Source of the DNA: Gigaspora rosea
Lineage: Eukaryota > Glomeromycota > Glomeromycetes > Diversisporales > Gigasporaceae
Length of the DNA stretch: 64,000 nt
Direction: 5' to 3'
Assembly: GCA_003550325.1 (NCBI GenBank)
Contig: QKWP01000003.1
Coordinates: forward strand, 842,954-906,953
In this document: positions 55,816-64,000 of the stretch, one piece after another
Layout: the number at the start of each line of letters is the position of its first letter
Numbering within the stretch: position 1 is the first letter of the stretch
Notes under the pieces: model-generated
What the model was told of the DNA's origin: nothing
Database searches by the model: none
What the model saw: the letters and a program-made list of their open reading frames with translations, nothing else
Translations under genes and position numbers: made by a program

Positions 55816-57615
55816 CAAAAGGATTCAAAATTCCAACTAAGAAAAATAAAACATGTCAAGAAAATAAAGAGAAGATAAAAAAAGGTGTAGTACTACAAAA
55901 CCTATATGAAAACTAATGCAATTAAGAGAAAATAGAGAAACTAAAGAAAAGGACAAATAATCTATGATAAGTACACTATTATAGCCTGTGCCAGGCATAA
56001 ACAAAATCTATATAAAAACTGCAACAATTGTATTTCTCTATTGTAAAGCCTTGTCTTAATATTAATACAACACTTTCAACTAAACATTTCATCTTCAAAT
56101 ATCTCTTTAACTATAGATGTAAGACCCTTGTCACATAAAGTAATGTTGAGTTGTTCAAAACAAACACGTGGTTGCATTCTACTGAGTTTATCCAAAAATG
56201 AAAACTGTTAAAACTGTTAACAATATCGATCTTTTACCAGGAGTAAACTAAATCACCCACTTTTTCAAAAAAATTTGGAAAGAAAAGGGAGTCGAGCAAT
56301 AGCAAAAAAGGAGTTACTTGTATTACACTTAAAGGAACATAGGACCAAAAATTCATTTTCTTGTTATTCCCTATTGTTTACTACAGGTTACTTCGTCAAC
56401 GAGGAGAGACTCAAATTCCCACCAAAATTTCTTATACAAGGGCACCACCTTTTGCTAGTTATCTTGTAAGACGCTTCTGGCTTGCATGCTGAATATACAA
56501 AGGAGTCCCTTAGCACAGTTGACCTTTGTAAGAACTATATTTCTGTGTTATTCTACTATATTTTATGTATAGGCAACTCTATAACAAGAAAAATTTTTGG
56601 TTTCTTTTGGTGAGAAAATTTGGTCCAAGTAATTATCAGAAAGAGTTTTGTATCATATATTAATATTAATTATTGTATAATTCAAATTATATAGTATAAC
56701 TAAAAATAAATTATAGTTATTGTAATTGTTTGAATTATCTAATAGCAGATTTATATAATTAATTAATAAAGTTAGTTATAGTTATTGTATGGGTTGTAGA
56801 AAATAACTAAATTTGCATGGGTTAACCAAGAGTCATATGGCCAAAGGCCATATGACACAGGTTAATTCACGCAAATTTAGTTATTTATACAATCCATATA
56901 ATAACTATATTATTGTATGGGTCTGATGTAACAACTCGTGCATCACTTTCACTTCAATAAAAAGTCAATTTTAATATTACTGTCATGAAATATTAAATAC
57001 ATGCATTATATAACAGTATAAATAAAAAAATCTATCTATGATTCAAATTATAAATTCTTTCATGCAAAATATCAAACAATTAATAGTTCAGTATAAACCT
57101 AATAAAGTAAAAGAATCACAAGAAATTTTTTTTAAAAAAAAGACTAAATCTAATCTAAAAGCAAAAACATAACTATGCATAGAAATTTTTAAAAAAAGCG
57201 AAATTCAATAATATAATCTCATTCAGTGAAAATTATATAAAGAAAGTAAAACAAAATAATATAGCTCAGTATAATTAGAATTTAAAGAAAGCAAAAATTT
57301 AATAATGTGCAATCTGCCCAAAAAAAGAATTTTAATAAAATACAAATCTGTCTAATAAAAAATTTAAAGAAAGCAAAGATTAAAGGCAAAGATCTAATAA
57401 TGTATGACTTATCCAATAAAAATTTAACATAAAGTCAACAATAATGCAAATGCAATTTTATTTTAACAAGAATTTAAAGAAATGAAGTACTAATAATCTA
57501 TCCAAGACAATTTTAAAAAGTTAAACCAAAATAATACTGACATTATCCAATAAAAATTTAAAATAACCTAATGACATGAATGTCCCAACTTTAATAATAA
57601 TAAAAATAAATATGA
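55816..57615. other. Non-coding DNA with a hairpin and a weak coding remnant
   Basis: A palindrome at 56770-56925 has arms ATAACTAAATTTGCATGGG, GTCATATGGCC and their inverses. A tract at 57120-57560 repeats AATTTAAAGAAAG and AATAATG words loosely. The minus-strand piece at 56085-56205 is listed separately. A plus-strand 64-codon frame at 56275-56469 is not convincing. Confidence 0.45.
56085..56205 (-). pseudogene. Short coding-like fragment, unknown
   Basis: About 41 codons on the minus strand read FSFLDKLSRMQPRVCFEQLN, then CDKGLTSIVKEIFEDEM, ending in TGA. Composition is protein-like. Upstream the sense breaks into other frames (for example FFEKVGDLVYSW), so if real it is decayed. The family is not recognised. 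Confidence 0.25.
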
Positions 57616-57962
57616 GTTTTATAAAATGCACCTATAGTGTTTTACACCATGTTACACAAAACTATTAGAATAGCCAATCAAAATTTAAGATCAGATATAA
57701 CAAAAAATTTTATTTTTTTGTTTATTTTTTTAAAAAAACATTAAACTTTGCTTATGAAACCATTTTTGGAGCTCTAATAAAAAAAAATTCCTTGCTAAAT
57801 TTTGTATATACTAATGCTTCAATAAAATCCCAGGTCTTACCCTAACTCTAAAGTAATTAAAATTTATTTTTTGTATGTAAAAATTTATTTTTTTTGTTTT
57901 TGTTACACAGATTTGCAAATCTAATTTACCTATAGTGGTAAAACACCATAAGTGAGTTTTAT
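57616..57962. mobile_element. GCAAGGAATTTTT-core MITE, copy 5 (complete)
   Basis: Ends TATAAAATGCACCTATAGTG and CATAAGTGAGTTTTATA. Inside, in reverse orientation, are AAGATCAGATATAAC, the core at 57757-57807 (GAAACCATTTTTGGAGC, AAATTCCTTGCTAAATTTTG) and CTTACCCTAACTC. Copy 6 at 60284-60638 has the same ends in the opposite sense. Confidence 0.75.
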
Positions 57963-58247
57963 AATAATTGAATAATTAAATCAGTACACTTTCATATTTA
58001 TCAAATATGAAAGTATTCCGATTTAGTTATTTTTTAAACATGTACTATAAATGAGTGAAAAAAGCATGGGTTGTTACATAAAACCCATACAATAATTATA
58101 ATTATTTAGATGAGAACCATTTATTAGCTGATATTTTGCTACTAAAAGGCTACCTTCTCCCCCTACCTGATCATAAATACTACAATTTGATTGGCTAAAA
58201 TTATTAAAATTTTAAAATTTTAATATTAAATGATGATTGAACCAGTA

Positions 58248-58442
58248 TAGAGTTAATACCTCTATCCAGATTTATATATCTGGACATATACTAGGTCATG
58301 TGATATAACATGGTATATTGTTTTTATATTTATATTCGGATATAAATAAATCTGGATTTAAATTTAAATCCAGATACATACTATGATAAAACTGAATTAA
58401 TCCGGATATAAAAAATATATTCAGATAGAGGTATTAACTTTA
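58248..58442. mobile_element. hAT-like MITE, 195 bp (nested)
   Basis: Ends TAGAGTTAATACCTCTATC and GATAGAGGTATTAACTTTA. Flanks AACCAGTA and AACTAGTG agree at 6 of 8 positions; the uninterrupted host word is seen in the 18.1-kb copy. Confidence 0.75.
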
Positions 58443-58550
58443 AACTAGTGATCAATTTTGGATGATTTTACTACCAAAATGATTATCTCAGTAAGATGAT
58501 TCCAATAAACAAATTATCAAAATCTAATTACAAGATTTGGAGATCATTAT

Positions 58551-58781
58551 CAGCGTCTGAAATTTAATTTTTAAATTAGTTGTGGGCTGCAACTAAATAA
58601 AAAAAAAGTTGCGGATTATAAGAATTTATAAAAATTTAGTTGCGCGTATAAGCATTTAATCAAAATTTATAAGTAAAATTTGCAAATTTATGTGCGAATT
58701 TGCATATGCACTTCAGATTTTGGTTGCGAAATTTAAAATTTGTTGTGATCTGCAGACTCTACAACCCAATTTCAGACACTG
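58551..58781. mobile_element. hAT-like MITE, 231 bp (nested)
   Basis: Ends CAGCGTCTGAAATT and AATTTCAGACACTG with a perfect 8-bp duplication ATCATTAT at 58543-58550 and 58782-58789. Interior has GTTGCGGATTATAAG and TGCAAATTTATGTGCG words. Confidence 0.9.
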
Positions 58782-59199
58782 ATCATTATAGATTTGTATT
58801 GCTCTAGTTATATTATTTTTGTATATATTAAAAATTATTATTAAAAATCTTATAAAATTTAATATTAAATAACTTCTGAACTAGTAATCCATTTTAGATG
58901 AGCTTACAACCAAAATGTTTATCTCAATAAGACAATTCTAATGAGCCCAAGATTGTCAAAATCTGATTATAGGATCTAGTGATTGTTATAGATATGTGTT
59001 ATTTTTATATATTTTATATTAAAATAACACAAATCTATAATGATCTCAGGATCCCATGATAAGAATTTAACAATTTTAGGTTCATTAGAATCATCTCATT
59101 GAGACAAACACTTTGGTAGTAAAATTATTTAAAACAAATTGTTAGTACAGAAGTTATTTAATATTAAAGTTTATAAGATTTTTAATAATAATTTTGAAT

Positions 59200-59516
59200 A
59201 GGATTTTGATAAATTTAGTAGGTTGCAATATCACAGGTTAATATTTTAAAAATTAAAATAATTATTAGTTAGTGTTATAGTCTGAACTAGTATTAATATT
59301 AGATTAGAGGGTGCATATATACAAAATTAAGCGCTAAAAACTTTTAATTAGAAGCCAAAACTAATTTACTTAATAAAATTTCAAGTTATTTAAAAATTTT
59401 GATTTTTTTGTAATTTTTTCTAATTTTTCATTTGTTTTGTTACACAAGATCCTGTAATCTAATTGGCCAATTATATTAACCTGTGATATAGCAACCTGTG
59501 ATATTTAATAACCTCC
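59200..59516. mobile_element. Inverted-repeat element, 317 bp (nested)
   Basis: Flanked by TTTTGAAT at 59192-59199 and 59517-59524. Inverted words GGTTGCAATATCACAGGTTA and TAACCTGTGATATAGCAACC lie near the ends; the outermost bases match poorly. The 8-bp duplication suggests hAT or a related superfamily. Confidence 0.65.
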
Positions 59517-59525
59517 TTTTGAATA

Positions 59526-59911
59526 TATGGGCGGTCAAAAGTAGAAACCAAGGAATTTGGATGATCACGAGTTTTGAGATAATTGGCAAAACATATTTTG
59601 TTACACAAAAACAAAACAAACCTAAAAATAACAATTCCGGATTAAAAACCTGTTTGTTATTCAACTGATTGGCTAATTTTTATAGATCTACCGATGAAAA
59701 TTGTGTGATGTTAGACTTGATCTATTTTTAGATTTTGCCGTTTTACCGTTTAAAAGTTTTTAAACGACTATAACTTCAAAATTTACTAATTAATTATATT
59801 TTCATTATTAAATAAAAAAGATTCAGCTTTAAAAAATATATCCGATTAATCTAAAAGCTCACTTTTTAAAAAAAGATCAAATTCCTTGGTTTCTACTTTT
59901 GACCGCCCATA
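59526..59911. mobile_element. TA-flanked MITE, 386 bp (nested)
   Basis: Ends TATGGGCGGTCAAAAGTAGA and TCTACTTTTGACCGCCCATA are perfect inverted repeats for more than 30 bp, with TA on both sides. It lies directly beside the previous element, sharing a base of its target duplication. Confidence 0.8.
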
Positions 59912-60283
59912 TACAAAAATAATATAACTAGAGCAATACAAATCTATAATGATTTTGGGAACCTGTAATTGGATTTTGATATTTTAGGCTTGTTGGAATT
60001 GTCTCACTATGATGAACATTATAGTAGTAAAATTATCCAAAACAGATCACTAGTTCAAAACCTATTTAATATTAAATTTTAAAATTTTTTAAAAATTTTT
60101 TAAAAATTTTAATAAAATTTTAGCCAATCAAAGTTATCTGCTATTAGGACTTGATAATTTTATGACTCTCCCTTTACTCTAAAAAATCAGGTGATAAATG
60201 GCACTCCTCTTAGTCAAATTACTCAAATAATGAATTTAATTTATTTGATTTTTTAGTAAAATTCTATTATTTTATTTATCAAT

Positions 60284-60638
60284 TATTATAAAACGCACTT
60301 ATAGTGTTTTACCACCATAGGTAAATTAGATTTACAAATCTGTGTAACAAAAACAAAAAATAAACTTTTATAAAACAAAAAATAAATTTTTATTACCTTA
60401 GGGTTAGGGTGGGACCTGGGATGGGGCAGGGGGCATAGTTTATACCAAAATTTGCAAGGAATTTTTTTTATTAGAGCCCCAAAGGTGGTTTCATAAGCAA
60501 ACTTTAGAGATATGAATATTTTTTTAAAAAATAAACAAAAAAACTGAAATTTTATGTTACACCTGATCTTAAATTTTGATTGGCTATTCTAATGGGTTTG
60601 TGTAACATGATGTAAAACACCATAGGTGCGTTTTAGTA
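60284..60638. mobile_element. GCAAGGAATTTTT-core MITE, copy 6 (complete)
   Basis: Ends TAAAACGCACTTATAGTG and CACCATAGGTGCGTTTTA. Inside are TTAGGGTTAGGGTGGG, the core at 60449-60497 (TTTGCAAGGAATTTTTTTTA, AAAGGTGGTTTCATAAG) and TTACACCTGATCTTAAAT. Its orientation is opposite to copy 5. Confidence 0.75.
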
Positions 60639-60740
60639 AAACTCTTTATTTATTTATATTTTTAATAATTAAATCATTACATATAACTTGTTTTATACAA
60701 ATGCATGTATAATTATGTTACTTACAAAGTATATTATTAA

Positions 60741-61258
60741 GGGTAGAGGATACGTAGATCATTTATCATATGATTTTGGTAGTACAATTTTTTCTTTTTA
60801 AAATTAAAAAATTTTTATTAAGCAAATAATTTTAAATTTATAATAAAAGGTTGTAGAATAGACTTTTCTGATTCTAATAGTGATAAAATCAGTAATATTG
60901 GTTAAATATTTACTGAGAAACATGTACTTGAAAATTGGGTATCACTATTTGTTTACAAAAAATCATATGATGATCATATGATATACCCAATCAAAATTAA
61001 CTATTTTGTGTAACTATGGAGAATTTGGATTGACTACGGAGAACTTTACCATATATACAAGTATATTTTTTAAAAAATATTTTATTATTAAAATTTATAT
61101 CATTAGAAAGAGCATGTTTTAATCTACAAATTACAAAAATTTTACCAAAAATTAAATGTTATTATAAAAAGTTTTATTAGTAGCATATTTCTAATTTCTA
61201 TATAAAATCATTTGTACTACCAAAATCATATGATAAGTGATCTACGTATCCTCTACCC
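60741..61258. mobile_element. TTAA-flanked MITE, copy 2 (518 bp)
   Basis: TTAA at 60737-60740 and 61259-61262. Ends GGGTAGAGGATACGTAGATC and GATCTACGTATCCTCTACCC. The arms continue through ATCATATGATTTTGGTAGTA and its inverse. It is less decayed than copy 1. Confidence 0.9.
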
Positions 61259-61454
61259 TTAATCAATTAAATATATTTTATACTCCTATGTATTTATTCA
61301 ATTTATTATTCAATTTAAAGTTTCTTATGCTTTTATATATTTATTCAATTTAAAATTTCTTATACTCTCCTAAGGCAATGAATAAGTATTCAGAACTTGC
61401 TGACTGACTTATGTAACAGGCCTGTTTTGGTGATACAAGATAGGTTGGCAGGCG

Positions 61455-61720
61455 GAACATGGATCAGAGTGTTTAAATAGGCAATTCCCATTGTTGGGTT
61501 GCAGGTATGGCAGCTAGTGTGGAACCCTTGGGCAGACCACTTAAATTAGACACCAAAAGTGTATATGTGGCTAGATGTATCCTCGTCTAGGATCAGAGGG
61601 TTTAAATAGGCAATTCCCTAGTTGGGTTGCAGGTATGGCAGCTAGTGTGGAACCCTTGGGCGGACCACTTAAATTAGACACCAAAAGTGTATGTGTGGCT
61701 AGATGTATCCTTGTCTATGT
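61455..61720. repeat. Tandem duplication, ~129-bp unit, very similar copies
   Basis: Both copies run GGATCAGAG, GTTTAAATAGGCAATTCCC, GTTGGGTTGCAGGTATGGCA, GCTAGTGTGGAACCCTTGGG, GACACCAAAAGTGTAT and CTAGATGTATCC; they differ at only a few bases. It is followed by a segment ending in an A-run at 61803-61811. The balanced base composition and A-tail hint at a SINE-like retroposon with an internal duplication, but no clear A/B box pair was found. Confidence 0.75.
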
Positions 61721-62177
61721 AACAAATACCGGTATTTCCCTTAGAGGATACTGACGGCCCTAATATCTTGAATAAAATTCCTAAGTCCCAAGACAGGCAC
61801 TTTAATTAAAAAAAAAATTCCTATACTCTTATATATTTATTCAATTTATATCTATTTAATTTTAAAATGATAACTAACAAGGTTTAATATAATTCAAAAG
61901 AACTTTATGACTATTCTAAAAAAAACCTGAAATCAAATATAAAGGTTTATCTGCTAGCACTTACTGTTATACTATTATCTCTGAAGGATACTATCCTTCA
62001 CCACCTACTCTTGTTAGAACTAAAAAAAAATAATTATTATAGAATTCCTGACATTACAAAGTTATATTTAGTTAGTTAAGTGAAAAAAGCAAATCATAAA
62101 ACATTACATCATCTATTAATTATATACATCAAAAAATTAATGATAAAACACAATTAAACCTTGTTTTAAAATTGAAT

Positions 62178-62602
62178 ATGATAAAGATAGCCAGAGTCTT
62201 TGCAAAGTGTGACTCATGCAGCAAATTTGTTTGCACAGGTAAAATTCTAAAAGAATTTTCTAATATTTACTTATAAATTAATATTAAATAATTTTTTTTA
62301 TACATATAAGACATATAATTCTAAAGGAACAACAATATTATCTGGAATAATAGTATTTTAGTTGCAACTCAAATATGTAGAACAAGCTAGAGATGCTTAT
62401 TGTCAATCTAATGTTCTTCGACCTCTTGAAACTCTTAGTAATTCTAGAAAAGATCTGGAATTAAAAAATTGGTGAAAAAGTGCATGATTATATTGATTGA
62501 AATCAATGTTTATTTGACTCGTAAAGGCCCATGCTTATCCAAGTTTAATTAGATGCAGCTTTATTATCACAAAATCACAAAGAGAAATTCCAAGAAGTCT
62601 AA
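62178..62602 (+). pseudogene. Decayed spliced gene fragment with CxxC start, unknown
   Basis: The ATG at 62178 reads MIKIARVFAKCDSCSKFVCT to a G|GTAAAA donor at 62239. An acceptor ATATGTAG ending 62380 restores the codon and leads into EQARDAYCQSNVLRPLETLS and NSRKDLE. After a frameshift near 62465 the sense goes on as IGEKVHDYID, then TGA, NQCLFDS, a TAA, RPMLIQV, TAA, and LDAALLSQNHKEKFQEV to TAA at 62600. The CxxC could bind zinc. The splice phase fits, but one frameshift and three stops show it is not functional. The family is not recognised with confidence. Confidence 0.5.
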
Positions 62603-64000
62603 TAATAAATGCATATAAACCAAACTACAGAGCGAAATTTGCATTTTGACCAATCAAGCCTATTAATTTATTTAAATCCTTTTTCCAATCACCCAAATAA
62701 AAATGTAATTAAAATGTTTTTAGAAAAAATAAATTCCACCATATGTAATGTAAAAAAAGACTATTAGAGCGTGAGTCGATTTTATTGAACATAACCTGTG
62801 CATCTAAAAAAATGTGACACACTTTTATATATGAAATGTTTCTTCGATTGGTTAATCAGGGAATAATCATTTAAAGATTTGTCTTATTAGAAATTTATAT
62901 GATACCACATATAGATTTGATTTTCATAGTGTATCGAACAGTGCAGTTTTGAGTTAGTTCGTATTGAAATGACAGTTTGGTTTCTATCACAATTTACTGC
63001 AAAAAATTTTGTTACAAAACTTAACGACTATTGTGGTTATTTACTGTTAAATAAATTTTAGTACGATACTTGATGTCATGACTGGGGTGTCCCAAGATTA
63101 TGCTGCTAATGATACAAATTATGCTCGCTAACTGCGCTAAATTATGCTCTTTATGATAATGATTTGTTTAAAAAAATTATTAGATATTTATAAATAAATT
63201 TGCATTTAATATTATATTTATTCTTATCATTATTGAAATACAACATATTAAAATTTTCTATGGCCATTATCAAAATAATTAAAAAAAAATAACAATTAAG
63301 ATAATATCGTTAACTAAATATTATTTTTATCTTAATCTGACAAGCTTTCAAATCAGAAATGGAGATTTTATTAGTTGAACGCAATATTTAAAAACAAGTT
63401 TTTTTTACGAGATAAAAATTGCGCTTAGTAAACATCATTAAGGGTGTTCTCAAGCACTTTAATCTATCTGTCGGAACGGATCCGAGGGTAAATTTTTTAT
63501 TAGTAAAAAAATCGTTAACGAATCAATTGTATATGATTATTCCAAAAATAAAACCGTGATTACGGAAGTTCGTTTAACCGACCAAGGGTATTTATCACTC
63601 CGATCAAAACGTCCTAATTTATCATAGTTGCGCTCATTGGTCGAAATTTTTTCATTGATTGGTTTGAAAAAATAATTGTTCAACCTTTTTACACATTGTA
63701 ATTATCGTTATAGAAAAATCATTACCAATGTTGATGAATCACTTTACTTATGCTAAAAATCTTCGCCACAAATAAAAAATTCACGTTGTAGTGTTCTGTT
63801 GGTTGGTACGTAGTAAATTCTGAAAAAGGAGAAATAGAAATTGGAAGTGTCGTAGACTACTTTATCCTTTAGTTAATCCATAATTTTCTTTTTTTATTTT
63901 ATTCTATTTGTAAAAACAATAATGCTAAATGGTAATAATGATAAAGATGTTTGCTCAAGCATCAATTGCAATCGATATTTTAATTAATTGTAATACTTGA
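62603..64000. other. Right-hand flank, no complete gene
   Basis: A satellite-like piece at 62950-63060 (GTATTGAAATGACAG, CTGCAAAAAATTTTGTTAC) is related to 32640-33530. AAATTATGCTC is repeated at 63116, 63130 and 63150. From 63440 on the sequence is repeat-poor with more CG dinucleotides (TCGTTAACGAATC, CCGTGATTACGG). It could be the flank of a gene beyond the window. Confidence 0.4.

Larger units (their letters stand above)
58109..60209. mobile_element. PIF/Harbinger-like MITE, second copy, hit by four insertions
   Basis: Ends GATGAGAACCATTTATTAGC and AGGTGATAAATGGCACTCCTC match those of the 18099-19044 copy, with TTA at 58106-58108 and 60210-60212. Taking out elements at 58248-58442, 58551-58781, 59200-59516 and 59526-59911 plus their target duplications leaves 946 bases, the length of the first copy. 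Confidence 0.85.

Noticed and set aside
59476-59664. 62-codon minus-strand frame
   Set aside because: It crosses the boundary between two nested MITEs.

Overview
The window looks like nuclear DNA of a very AT-rich eukaryote, most likely an arbuscular mycorrhizal fungus (Glomeromycotina, Rhizophagus or a relative). This rests on very low GC, GT-AG introns, a typical fungal secreted-protein gene, and a long decayed gene whose wording I recognise from memory as a large multi-copy glomeromycete family. I could not check that by a search. No rRNA, tRNA, CRISPR or bacterial operon structure was seen.

Only one gene is convincingly intact: a two-exon minus-strand gene at 38714-39557. It encodes a 252-residue secreted protein with a signal peptide, a Kex2-type Glu-Lys-Arg site, and a Lys/His/Glu-rich tail with no Cys, Met, Ile, Pro or Trp. 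Other coding material is decayed or partial: a ~1,070-codon pseudogene at 15839-21965, a spliced Mrr-type nuclease-domain fragment at 26123-26678, a small coiled-coil ORF at 26875-27222, a minus-strand array of duplicated exon-like modules at 28336-30190, a fragment at 62178-62602, and short remnants at 2402, 10160, 20488, 23726 and 56085.

The rest is mostly non-autonomous mobile DNA, much of it definable to the base from inverted ends plus target-site duplications (TSDs). hAT-like elements (8-bp TSD) lie at 819-1076, 25558-25785, 33641-33784, 37701-38356, 44749-44974, 54832-55807 and 58551-58781. PIF/Harbinger-like elements (3-bp TWA TSD) lie at 18099-19044, 27223-27866, 35555-35783 and 58109-60209. 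TTAA-flanked elements lie at 8759-9262 and 60741-61258, and TA-flanked elements at 12842-14332 and 59526-59911. Helitron-like elements (5' TC, 3' hairpin plus CTAG, A/T insertion) lie at 19335-21270, 49152-50193 and 50194-50994, with another 3' end at 32552.

Layout. 0-10 kb: AT-rich repeats and palindromic elements. 10-15 kb: element copies, an intron-like tandem repeat and an A-rich element with an N gap. 15.8-22 kb: the big pseudogene, split precisely by a Harbinger MITE and then by a Helitron. 23.7-31.6 kb: inverted duplications, tandem repeats, the Mrr fragment, the exon array and a foldback element with tandem-repeat arms. 32-38 kb: satellites and MITEs. 38.7-39.7 kb: the secreted-protein gene. 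41-48 kb: duplications, palindromes and nested MITEs. 49-51 kb: two Helitrons abutting head to tail. 54.8-61.3 kb: a nest of at least eight elements. 61.4-64 kb: a tandem duplication, a gene remnant and repeat-poor sequence that may lead to the next gene.
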